Assembly (NCBI GenBank): GCA_021776735.1
Contig: JAJFFH010000055.1
Location: forward strand, 1-50,502
DNA from: Planctomycetota bacterium
GTDB taxonomy: Bacteria > Planctomycetota > PLA2
Length of the DNA stretch: 50,502 bases
Direction of reading: 5' to 3'
In this document: positions 8,406-15,731 of the stretch, piece after piece
How positions within the stretch are numbered: the first letter of the stretch is position 1
How the letters are laid out: the number at the start of each line of letters is the position of its first letter
Made by a program: the position numbers and the translations under genes
The notes under the pieces: model-generated
Database searches by the model: none
What the model was told of the DNA's origin: nothing
Seen by the model: only the letters and a program-made list of their open reading frames with translations

Positions 8406-8454
8406 CTACTTCGGCCCAAGCCCGATCTGTGATCGGATCCAATCAGACACCGTC
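8406..8454 (-). pseudogene. 3' fragment of the ribbon-helix-helix-like gene
   Basis: On the minus strand this encodes TVSDWIRSQIGLGPK followed by TAG, matching the C-terminus of the 6951-7166 gene; 45 of 49 bases are identical to 6951-6999. It lies exactly where the IS3 transposase is cut, so it marks a recombination or deletion junction. Confidence 0.7.
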
Positions 8455-8488
8455 GGGGGCCGGCTGATGAGCAGGCAGCCCTCCGGCC

Positions 8489-9820
8489 TCAGCGGTCCGC
8501 GGTCTCGCGTGCGAAGTGGGCGGCCAGCGAATAGACCTGCTGGTTGAGTTCGCCCATGCGTCGCAGGAGCTCACCGTGCGGCTTGAGCGTGCGGCTGACG
8601 ATGCCCTTGCGGAACCCCTCGCCGTCCCCTCCGTACTTAAACCAGTGCCAGCCCACACAGCCGGGGTGCTCGAGAAGGCCGAGCGCCAGGTTCTGGTAGA
8701 AGCGTCCGCGTGCGGCGCTCGTCTGCACGCGGAAGCCCGCGCCCGTAGCCGAGGTCTTGCGGCTCTTCACACTCTGGGCGTACCACTCCGACACCAAGAA
8801 GGGTCCCTGGAACGCCTCGACCCAGCGCGTCATCCTCCCGCGTTCGGCGGACCAGCGGTGGTAGTAGTTCACGGTCATGACATCCACGTGGCCACGCGCT
8901 GCCCGGAAGAGCGGCAGGCGGATCGTCCGGCCGTGGATGCGCGAACCAAGATAGAGGTGGTTGGGGTCATGGGTTTTGATCGCCTTGGCGACGACGCTGT
9001 AGTAGCGCCGGCCGAGGAACTCAAGGAACGCGTCGCGGTCCTTTGTGGTGATCGCGCGGTCGTTGCGCCCGATGCGCTTGTGCCACCAACGAGCGGTGGC
9101 CTTGCGCCCGGGGTCGGCCTTCCGGAGTGCGAGGTAGCGGTCCAGGGCGTCCGGGCGGAAGGGCAACTCGTTATCCGAGAAGTGTCCGAGCAACCAAGGA
9201 TCCTCTGCCGTCTCGGACAGCTGCTTCGCGTGCTCTGCGCAGAAGGTCTCGAACTGGGGGTCGAAGACGGGCATCGTTTCGTTGGGGAAGCCGGCGGGCC
9301 CGTTGGGTTTGGGCCGCCGCTGCTTGTAGGTCGCCATGAAGTTCCAGCGCCGCGTGTAGGGCATGCGTGAAAGATCGTCCTTGCGGAACGGCCGCCAGTC
9401 CGACCAGCAGCCCAGCGTGTTGAACCCGTTCGCGCGAAGGAGTGTGGCCGTGGCGCGTGCCCAGGCCATGGAGCTCCCGAAGCGCTTCGGAATGGCGTCG
9501 GCGGCGAAGTCCCTGGGATGCACGGAGTTGAGGCCGACGGTCAGGAAGGGCCGTCCGTTGGGATCGACGAGCCACCAGCGCCCCGCGTACTTGCGACGTG
9601 AGAAGTACCGGCGGCCATGCGCACGCGATCCTGTGGCGGAGCCTCCGTAGGGCGTGCGCGCGTCGGACGGTCCGGACTCGAAGCCGTCGAGTTCGGCCAC
9701 GGTCCGCGCCTTCCTCGTCTTCCATTGGCGGCCTTTCAGGACCTTGACGTCCTCGGCGTCGACCGCGGTAGGGCCGAGGAGCAGCAGCACGACGAGGAGC
9801 GGGAGGCCTCGCGAGTTCAT
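8489..9820 (-). CDS. Secreted agarase-like glycoside hydrolase (clan GH-A-like)
   Basis: A 443-residue protein from the ATG at 9820, which begins a good signal peptide (MNSRGLPLLVVLLLLGPTAVDA); a longer in-frame start at 9853 is less likely. GRWWLVDPNGRPFLTVGLNS at about residue 80 is the usual opening of GH50/agarase-like TIM barrels. The likely acid/base Glu is in HFSDNELPF (Glu218) and the likely nucleophile in GPFLVSEWYAQ (Glu345), both at the ends of expected barrel strands. Length fits the catalytic domain alone. It probably cuts a marine or plant polysaccharide outside the cell; the substrate is not deducible. It stands alone between mobile debris and a broken glycosyltransferase copy. 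Confidence 0.75.
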   Translation of the reverse strand: MNSRGLPLLVVLLLLGPTAVDAEDVKVLKGRQWKTRKARTVAELDGFESGPSDARTPYGGSATGSRAHGRRYFSRRKYAGRWWLVDPNGRPFLTVGLNSVHPRDFAADAIPKRFGSSMAWARATATLLRANGFNTLGCWSDWRPFRKDDLSRMPYTRRWNFMATYKQRRPKPNGPAGFPNETMPVFDPQFETFCAEHAKQLSETAEDPWLLGHFSDNELPFRPDALDRYLALRKADPGRKATARWWHKRIGRNDRAITTKDRDAFLEFLGRRYYSVVAKAIKTHDPNHLYLGSRIHGRTIRLPLFRAARGHVDVMTVNYYHRWSAERGRMTRWVEAFQGPFLVSEWYAQSVKSRKTSATGAGFRVQTSAARGRFYQNLALGLLEHPGCVGWHWFKYGGDGEGFRKGIVSRTLKPHGELLRRMGELNQQVYSLAAHFARETADR

Positions 9821-9869
9821 GAGCGTCATCATAGCGGTGGGGCTCGGCGGCACCCCTGAAGCTAGGGGT

Positions 9870-10105
9870 AGGCGCGCACCGGCTCAACCACTGCGGCACC
9901 GCGACGACATACTCTATGTCTACGCTGCTCGAGGCCGCGGCTTGCGGCCGTCCGATCGTGGCCACCGATGTCCCCGGTTGTCGCGAGGCACCAGGGCCAT
10001 ACCGGTCTCTTGGTACCGGAGCGTTCGCCGGAAGCTTTGGCGAAGGCCCTCCTGCGGCTTTTGGGGGCGCCGGCGCGCGCGCGAGATCGCCTGACGTCGA
10101 GCTGG
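9870..10105 (+). pseudogene. Broken copy of glycosyltransferase 3' end (paralog of 38694-39881)
   Basis: Blocks of this region match 39450-39895 closely: HRDD..VY, then LLEAAACGRPIVATDVPGC, then GHTGLLVPERSPEALAKALL, then the bases around the stop codon and beyond (CGCCTGACGTCGAG). Relative to the intact gene it lacks about 52 bp after the VY codons, has a frame change near the GCREA codons, and lacks about 150 bp before the C-terminus. It has no N-terminal domain and cannot be functional. Confidence 0.85.
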
Positions 10106-10267
10106 GATCGGGGGAACAGGAGCCGTCGATTCAAGCGTCCGCCCGCGAACACAACGCACCCGCACACTTCGGTCGGGTGAGATCGTCTGGGATGATCGTT
10201 GCCCGACGACGTGCAGCCCGATTGACGCAAGCGCTGCGGTGGCGTAAAGTCGAAATGGGCGTGGAAC
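10106..10267. other. Short gap leading to the 10268 gene
   Basis: Non-coding sequence after the broken glycosyltransferase copy. Apart from the promoter candidate at 10222-10250 I see nothing in it. Confidence 0.4.
10222..10250 (+). promoter_or_regulatory. Sigma70-like promoter candidate
   Basis: TTGACG, 17 bases, TAAAGT. It sits just ahead of the 10268 gene and shares its first 12 bases and spacing with the site at 6724-6752. Confidence 0.5.
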
Positions 10268-10828
10268 TTGTTTTCGGGTGGGGGAAGCTGTCCGGCCATC
10301 CTTGATACGAACACCGTGTTGCGTCTCGTCGGTTCATCTCCTTCCTCCGGCCCCAGCCTGGAGGCCGCCCTGGCCGCTGGGCTCGCCGAACTCCTGGATC
10401 CGCCCGACCGGGAAGGTCTCGTGACCGTGGAGGGCGACTGGCCGCGTCTGGACCGGATCGCGATCGACCTCGGCGGGGCCACCATTCGCCCCAAGAAGTT
10501 CGCAAGCAAGCAACCGGCGATGGGCGGCGGCCCTCGCGTGACCGTCCAGGATGTCCGAGTCGAAAGTCGCCCCCTCCACTATGAGGGGTCCCGGATCGAC
10601 GCGGCCATCGAGGCTTCCGGCGCGGTGTTCCGGCTGGCCGACGACTGGCTCATACTCGAGGACGCGGACGCCGGCCAGGTGTTTGCGCAGATCGCCCATG
10701 CCGACATCGAAAACCTCCTCCTGCAGGGTGCGCGGGCTGCGCCAAGGCCAAGGGCGTCAAGATCGAGCGAACCGAACTCGCGTTGTCCCAAACCGGCCCG
10801 CGCGACGTCGGTGTCGATTTGCGAGTGA
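10268..10828 (+). CDS. LmeA/DUF2993-like protein, N-terminal part (frameshifted)
   Basis: The frame opens at a TTG (10268); a GTG at about 10313 is an alternative and the true start is unsure. The protein is beta-rich (RLDRIAIDLGGATIRPKKF, then VTVQDVRVESRPLHYEG). Up to about 10730 it reads well, ending HADIENLLLQG; after that the frame becomes arginine/proline-rich nonsense while the neighbouring frame takes over with KGVKIERTELALS. The two frames together look like one LmeA/DUF2993-type lipid-binding protein. This is either a broken gene or a sequencing error; the family assignment is tentative. Confidence 0.5.
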   Translation: MFSGGGSCPAILDTNTVLRLVGSSPSSGPSLEAALAAGLAELLDPPDREGLVTVEGDWPRLDRIAIDLGGATIRPKKFASKQPAMGGGPRVTVQDVRVESRPLHYEGSRIDAAIEASGAVFRLADDWLILEDADAGQVFAQIAHADIENLLLQGARAAPRPRASRSSEPNSRCPKPARATSVSICE

Positions 10829-11103
10829 CGGCCCGAAAACTCGTGCGCGCGATCATCCGAGTCCGTGGCGCGCTCTCGGTCGACGACACGCTTGCGGCAA
10901 CGGCGCACGATCTCCTCGCGGAAGGGGAGGGCGTGGTCGGAAGTCTCGTGGTCGGGTTCGTCAGGCCACACCTCGATCGCTTCAACGGCCGGTCGTTTCC
11001 GCTGACGGCCTTGCGGCTCGGGGACATCGAACTTCGCGATGTGAGCGTGTCCGTGAACGATGGGCTGCTCATTACGGCCGCGTTCGGCCAACAGTCAGCC
11101 TGA
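10783..11103 (+). CDS. LmeA/DUF2993-like protein, C-terminal part (frameshifted)
   Basis: This continues the 10268 reading in another frame: RDVGVDLRVTARKLVRA, then GSLVVGFVRPHLDRFNG, ending ELRDVSVSVNDGLLITAAFG. The final strand pair resembles the DUF2993 C-terminus. The coding signal extends upstream of the first ATG (10783) to about 10735, which argues for one frameshifted gene rather than two. Its stop TGA overlaps the ATG of the next gene (TGATG at 11101-11105), so translation of the next gene is probably coupled to it. Confidence 0.5.
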   Translation: MSQTGPRDVGVDLRVTARKLVRAIIRVRGALSVDDTLAATAHDLLAEGEGVVGSLVVGFVRPHLDRFNGRSFPLTALRLGDIELRDVSVSVNDGLLITAAFGQQSA

Positions 11104-12005
11104 TGTCTGATCCCTTCACGTACTACGAGCCGCTCCCCAACGAGACCCACCTCGTCTCGTTCCCCATCGTTCCCGTCGAGCTGGAGAGCGGCGAGCTCGT
11201 CCGCGACCGCGGTCGTTGGACGGCCCACTTCACGGACAGGAACCTCGTACTCGAAAGCGTGCGTGCGGTCCGGACTTCGGGTTTGCCCTGGTGGAAGAAG
11301 GCCCTCGGACACGTCGGAGTGTCCCTCGTGAGCTCGGTCGCGGGCATCGTAACCGGCCACCCGGCCCGTGGGTTGATGATGACGCGGAGCATGAGGCGCG
11401 CGTTGACGGAGTCCGGTATCGCGCGGAAGTACGCCGCGACGGACACGTTTTCCGTACCGCTTGGGGCAGTCCGATCCCTCGCGCCGGCTCGATTGGAATG
11501 CGTGAACCTGTCCGACAACGACGACGTCGTCGAACTGCAATTGAAGCGAGGAGCGAAGCCGGGTCTGCGATTCACGGCGGAACGAGCCGAGGACGGGCGT
11601 GAGCTGCTTTCCTTTGCGCGGCCGCTCATCAGGCGCCGATGGCCCAAGCCGCCGCCGAGCGAGAAGGCGGACGAGTTTCGACAGAGCCTTGAGCGGATGG
11701 AGGCCGAACTTTGCGAGGCACCGCGCGGTCCGGGATTCCCGGTGTGGCTGAACCGGAACGAAGGCACGCTTCGGGCGTGGGCTCAGGCCATCGACGACGA
11801 CGCGACAGCCCTGGAACGTGCGGCGCTCTCGTTCCCGGAGCGCAACCGGCTAATCCATCTCGCGGAACGCATCAGGGATTTGATCGCCGAGCGGCAGTCC
11901 GAGCGGCTGAAGGACATGACCCAGTGCTACTACCTCGACTGGATGGCGATCAATCTATCGGCCCCGCGCTGGATGACGTCTTCGTGGCCGGTCCGCGTTC
12001 TCTAG
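11103..12005 (+). CDS. Hypothetical protein, unrecognised
   Basis: A 300-residue protein from the ATG at 11103, which overlaps the previous stop. The first half is beta-rich with a short weakly hydrophobic stretch (VSLVSSVAGIVTGHPARGLM, about residues 75-94); the second half is helical and charged (ERMEAELCEAPRG; AERIRDLIAERQSERLK). The early part, ELVRDRGRWTAHFTDRNLVL, could be a PH-like fold, but I cannot confirm it. The gene appears to form a small operon with the LmeA-like gene and the small membrane protein downstream. Confidence 0.7.
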   Translation: MSDPFTYYEPLPNETHLVSFPIVPVELESGELVRDRGRWTAHFTDRNLVLESVRAVRTSGLPWWKKALGHVGVSLVSSVAGIVTGHPARGLMMTRSMRRALTESGIARKYAATDTFSVPLGAVRSLAPARLECVNLSDNDDVVELQLKRGAKPGLRFTAERAEDGRELLSFARPLIRRRWPKPPPSEKADEFRQSLERMEAELCEAPRGPGFPVWLNRNEGTLRAWAQAIDDDATALERAALSFPERNRLIHLAERIRDLIAERQSERLKDMTQCYYLDWMAINLSAPRWMTSSWPVRVL

Positions 12006-12020
12006 TCCGGAAGGCAACCG

Positions 12021-12194
12021 GTGGGCGAGCAGAAACAGGGCGATTCCAACGAGGGATGGAAGACGGTCGGCTGCCTGGTTGCACTCGCGGTCATCGCCTG
12101 GGATGTCTTTGAGGGCGACGGACTCGTGACGCTGTCCCTTGTCGTACTGGTCGTCATCATCGCCTACACCCAGCGCGGGGACGAAACCGACTAG
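12021..12194 (+). CDS. Small two-helix membrane protein
   Basis: A 57-residue frame from GTG at 12021, preceded by GGAAGG at a usable distance. It starts VGEQKQGDSNEGWKTVG and has two hydrophobic segments, CLVALAVIAWDVF and LVTLSLVVLVVIIAY, ending TQRGDETD. It starts 16 bp after the preceding gene, so it is probably the last gene of that operon. Function unknown; the helix pattern and tight spacing favour a real gene. Confidence 0.5.
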   Translation: MGEQKQGDSNEGWKTVGCLVALAVIAWDVFEGDGLVTLSLVVLVVIIAYTQRGDETD

Positions 12195-12238
12195 CGCGTC
12201 CGATCCGAGAACCCCAGCCGCCGTCCCGAACTGGTTGG

Positions 12239-12371
12239 CTACCAGGCGCTAGCACGAGCACGCGACCTCCTGATCCGGTGCACCTCGAACACGACGTCCA
12301 TGCTCCCGCGGCCGAGTTCGCGGATGATCTCGTACTCGCCGAACACCTTCGGCAATGCCAGGTGCTTATCG
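12239..12371 (-). pseudogene. Ser/Thr kinase N-lobe remnant
   Basis: On the minus strand this reads LPKVFGEYEIIRELGRGSMD then VVFEVHRIRRS, the glycine-rich loop region of a bacterial Ser/Thr kinase, followed soon by a stop. Nothing of the VAVK lysine strand or the rest of a kinase follows. It overlaps the end of the HEAT-repeat gene by six bases. It is a truncated gene, perhaps once the kinase of this operon. Confidence 0.7.
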
Positions 12372-13292
12372 GACGTGACTGAGGCGCGCTTGCGCCAGGC
12401 GTGCGCGGCGTGCGACGAAGGCGTCCGGGTCGGTGACCGCCTCGGCCACGACGGTCAGCGAGCGCTTGTCGCCGATCCTCCCGAGCGAGTCCGCTGCGGT
12501 GGCGCGTACGGCGGCCGGGTTGGCCTTGTCGGCCAGGACGTCGGCGAGAGTCGGCGCGGATGCCTTCATCCGGGCCAGCGCCCTGCAGATCGCGATGCGG
12601 ACCTCGGTGGCGTGTTTCGACTCGAGGACGGCCGGCTGCAGGATCGCCGCCGCGTCCGGATTGCGCATCCGGCCCAGGGCCTGCACGGCGGCGCCGCGGT
12701 AGGTCGCGTCGGTCGTGTACGCAAGCAGTTGTTCGGCGGACCACGCGGTTCCCGCCTCGCCGAGTCCCAGGATCGCGCCCTCGCGGACCGCCCGCGGCAG
12801 CTCGGAAGCGAGAATGGTCTCGAGCTCGCGCTCGGCGCGAAGCCGGCCAAGCAGCCGTGCCGCTGCCTTGCGAACCTTCCAGAACTCGTCGCCGTCGTGG
12901 ATCGCGCGCAGGAGCGCGTGCCGATCCCCGAGACTGCGCAGGGCCGTAATGCGGACTCGCGGGTCCGCGTCCGTGGCGAGATCGGCCAGGGCGGCCGTGC
13001 TCGTCGCCGCGCGGGCGGCATCGAGCCGGCGCGCGAGCAGATCGGCGGGATCCTTGGCCACGGTCGTTCGCACGCGATCGAGTTCCGGAAGCGGCTCTCC
13101 GACCATGCGGTGGGCGGCGATGCGCATGCCGCGGTACACGGACCAGTCCGGACGGACGCGGTCGAACTCCGGCACGTTTCGGAACAGGTCGAGAGTCATG
13201 AAGACGCAGCCGGCCCAGAGCCAAAGCAGGACGAGAAGCGTCCAGCGAACGGGACTCTTCGGCCTAGTCGGTTTCGTCGGTTGGCTAGTCAT
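12366..13292 (-). CDS. Membrane-anchored HEAT-repeat protein
   Basis: A 308-residue protein. The ATG at 13292 overlaps the stop of the upstream beta-helix gene by 8 bases. One transmembrane helix sits at about residues 16-37 (WTLLVLLWLWAGCVFMTLDLF-like). From about residue 80 there are HEAT/PBS-lyase-like repeats: DADPRVRITALRSLGD, FWKVRKAAARLLGRL, AVREGAILGLGEAG, TYRGAAVQALGRM and PAAVRATAADSLGRIGD. Such scaffolds bind other proteins. Its overlap with the surface beta-helix gene suggests joint function, but the partner is unknown. Confidence 0.85.
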   Translation of the reverse strand: MTSQPTKPTRPKSPVRWTLLVLLWLWAGCVFMTLDLFRNVPEFDRVRPDWSVYRGMRIAAHRMVGEPLPELDRVRTTVAKDPADLLARRLDAARAATSTAALADLATDADPRVRITALRSLGDRHALLRAIHDGDEFWKVRKAAARLLGRLRAERELETILASELPRAVREGAILGLGEAGTAWSAEQLLAYTTDATYRGAAVQALGRMRNPDAAAILQPAVLESKHATEVRIAICRALARMKASAPTLADVLADKANPAAVRATAADSLGRIGDKRSLTVVAEAVTDPDAFVARRARLAQARLSHVR

Positions 13293-15588
13293 TCTCGGTT
13301 CCCCAGTCCTCGTTGTCCCAGAGGAAGAAGCGGTGGATTCTGGCCCAGCGGCAGAAGAAGCGCGGAACGCGGACGGTGACTTCGGCGATGGAGATGTTGC
13401 CGGCGTCGTCCGTGGCGGTGATCGTGATGGTGTAGATGCGCGGCCGTCGCCAGCCGTGGCGTTCGGCGCGTAGCTTGAGCCGGATGATCCCGGTGGCGGG
13501 ATCGATACTGACGACCTTCCAGTCGGGTTCGCAGCGGTTGCGGCCCTCGTTGCTGGTGATCTCGACGGCGAGTTCCGGCGTACCGGTGCACTCGTCCGCA
13601 GCGTTCGCGCGGACCTTGACCCGGCGCATGCGGTGGAAGGGCGGCCAGAGGATCCGGGGCCGGACCCGGGGCGCCAGCGTGGGCGCGATGGTGTCGATGA
13701 CCTCGACCACGACCTCGCACAAGACCTCGTCGTGCTTGCCATCGTCCACGGCGAGTTCGAAGACGTGGATGCCGACGGGCAAAGAGGCGATCACGTGGTC
13801 GGGCAGGGCGACGGGGTCGCCGCCTTCAGGCGGGTCGATCGTTCCGGCGAAGACGACATCGCCGTCCTTGCGCCACTCGAAGCTCAAGACATCGCCGTCG
13901 TTGTCGGAGACCGTGCCTCCCAGCACGAGCTCGTCCACGTTGCATTCGTAGACGCCGGCGCCGCTCGGATTGCACGCGGGCGCGGAATTCAGGACCAGCG
14001 GGAGCTGGTCGATGTTGTTGGCGTCGATGACGAACGGCTCATCGCAGAATCCGTCGCCGTCGGAGTCCGCGCAGGTTTCCGAGTGGCCGTCCCCGGCGGG
14101 CGAACCCCAGAAGTTGCCGCCGATCGACGGCCCATCCACGATGTTCGGTCCGGACGTCGCCGGCACGTTCCATGTATTGGCCGGAGCGGACGCCGTGATC
14201 GCGACGTTGGCCGTGTTGTTGAACAGGTTGTCGTGGATCGAGTTGCCGGTCGAGCCGGAGCCCAACGCGATCCCCGTGGTCGTGCTTCCGGTCACGGTGT
14301 TCCGGTGGATGTCGCAGTCCTGGACGCCGAGCATGAGGATGGCCGTACCGTTGTTCTGGAGCGTGTTGCCCTCGAGCCTCGACCCGCTCGCCGGCCGGAC
14401 GCCCTCGAGGCTGCCCTCGATCAGGTTGCCTTCGAGGACGTTCCCGGTGCCCGTGGAGTTCGACATCAGGATGCCGTTCGTGGTGTTGCCGCTGGCCGTG
14501 TTGTTGCGCAGGGTGCTGCCAGCGCCCACGACCACGTATCCGGCCGACGTGTTGTCGGTGGCCGTGTTGTTCTCGGCCATGCTGCCCCCGGCGAGCAGGA
14601 AGCCGTTTTGGTTGCGGCTGGCGGTGTTGCCCGTGAACGTGCTCCCGGGAACCGAGGACCAGATCCCGGAGCCTCCGTTGTCGTTGGTCACGTTGCGCCG
14701 GGCAGTGTCGCTTGTCGATACGCCGCTGAGCGCGATCCCGTGGCTGCCGTTGTCGTTGGCCACGTTGTCTTCGATCAGGAGGCGCGCGTGCGTGTTCGCG
14801 TTGATGCCGTAGGACGTGTTGCTTGAGGCCGTGTTCTTGCGGATGACGTGATCGGAGCCCGGGGCGTTGATCCCGATCGTGTTCTCGCGGGCGTCGTTCC
14901 CCTCGATGAGCAGTCCGGCCGCGGGATCCTGGACGCTGATTCCCCTGTCGTTGCGGTGGATCCTGTTGCCACGGAGAATCGAGCCGCCGGATGTGGCGGA
15001 AACGAATAATCCGGCGCTCTGATTGTCGTGGACCTCGTTGTTGAGGAGCTGGTTGTCGGGTCCGACAACGCCGACACCGGTGCCGTTGTTCGTACTGGTG
15101 TTGTCCGCAACGACGTTCCCGGAGGTGACGTGCAGCGTGATGCCGATCGCGCTGTGGTTGCTGCACACGTTGTCCCGGACCTCGTTGTCGTTCGCGAAGG
15201 GAAACGCGGTCCCGAAGACTTCGATACCCTTGGCGCCGCCGGACGTCCGGTTGCCGACGGCCTTGCAGCCGGTGCTGTTCAGGATCCGGACGTTCGTACT
15301 GAAGTCGCGGACGTGGCAGTTCCGGATCGTCACGCCACTTACTCCCGGGACGAGGATGCCGGTCCCGGCGCCGGTTCCGGTGATCGAGCGTCCCGCACCC
15401 TGGTTGCCGTCGAGCGTGATGTCGTCCCCGGTGATCGTGATCTCCTCGTTGAGATCGACGATCAGCGTCGCCGTCTTCGTTGCGGCATCCCAGGCGAACT
15501 TGGCCGGGTTCGGCGGATTCGTTCCGTCGATCACCTCGGCGGCAAAGGCGATAGGGGCGCAACAGAGCAATGCCAACAGTCCTCGCAT
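13285..15588 (-). CDS. Secreted right-handed beta-helix (NosD-like) protein with Ig-like C-terminus
   Basis: A 767-residue protein with a signal peptide (MRGLLALLCCAPIAFA, then AEV). Residues of about 30-480 are a long ladder of short repeats rich in N, G and T (GNRIHRNDRGISV, NNTASGNTTNGILMS), typical of parallel beta-helix proteins such as NosD and carbohydrate-binding or lyase relatives. The segment CADSDGDGFCDEPFVIDANN is like the end of NosD domains. The last 230 residues form PKD/Ig-like domains (GGTVSDNDGDVLSFEW; TITITATDDAGNISIAEVTV). No lyase active site is evident. Probably an exported or surface protein; binding partner unknown. Confidence 0.88.
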   Translation of the reverse strand: MRGLLALLCCAPIAFAAEVIDGTNPPNPAKFAWDAATKTATLIVDLNEEITITGDDITLDGNQGAGRSITGTGAGTGILVPGVSGVTIRNCHVRDFSTNVRILNSTGCKAVGNRTSGGAKGIEVFGTAFPFANDNEVRDNVCSNHSAIGITLHVTSGNVVADNTSTNNGTGVGVVGPDNQLLNNEVHDNQSAGLFVSATSGGSILRGNRIHRNDRGISVQDPAAGLLIEGNDARENTIGINAPGSDHVIRKNTASSNTSYGINANTHARLLIEDNVANDNGSHGIALSGVSTSDTARRNVTNDNGGSGIWSSVPGSTFTGNTASRNQNGFLLAGGSMAENNTATDNTSAGYVVVGAGSTLRNNTASGNTTNGILMSNSTGTGNVLEGNLIEGSLEGVRPASGSRLEGNTLQNNGTAILMLGVQDCDIHRNTVTGSTTTGIALGSGSTGNSIHDNLFNNTANVAITASAPANTWNVPATSGPNIVDGPSIGGNFWGSPAGDGHSETCADSDGDGFCDEPFVIDANNIDQLPLVLNSAPACNPSGAGVYECNVDELVLGGTVSDNDGDVLSFEWRKDGDVVFAGTIDPPEGGDPVALPDHVIASLPVGIHVFELAVDDGKHDEVLCEVVVEVIDTIAPTLAPRVRPRILWPPFHRMRRVKVRANAADECTGTPELAVEITSNEGRNRCEPDWKVVSIDPATGIIRLKLRAERHGWRRPRIYTITITATDDAGNISIAEVTVRVPRFFCRWARIHRFFLWDNEDWGTEND

Positions 15589-15731
15589 GACGGTTCCTTT
15601 CTCGCCCGCGGAGGCGGTGCCCGGTGCCTCCCGGCCCGTTCCGCGGCGTGAGTCTTCGGGGGTGATTCGTACGCCAGCCCAAAAGTTGCCTCTGGCTCTT
15701 CCAACCGTTCTCGGGCTAGACTCGGAGCAGG

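Noticed and set aside
9852..9869. Hairpin ACCCCT..AGGGGT as a terminator
   Set aside because: It lies just upstream of the start of the minus-strand glycoside hydrolase gene, no T-run follows on either strand, and it abuts the glycosyltransferase copy.
9850..9915. tRNA-like minus-strand sequence (CCGCAGTGGTTGAGCCGG with a downstream stem)
   Set aside because: It aligns with the coding sequence of the intact glycosyltransferase (codons for EWWGHRDD near 39450-39490), and the possible anticodon stem gives a 6- or 8-base loop, not 7.
13293..13742. Upstream extension of the HEAT-repeat frame
   Set aside because: It is out-of-frame reading of the beta-helix gene's C-terminus (Ser/Pro/Arg-rich). 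The ATG at 13292 starts a normal membrane segment.
14039..15682. 547-residue minus-strand frame overlapping the beta-helix gene
   Set aside because: Same strand in another frame, a run of R, Q, H and G; the beta-helix frame has signal peptide and repeats.
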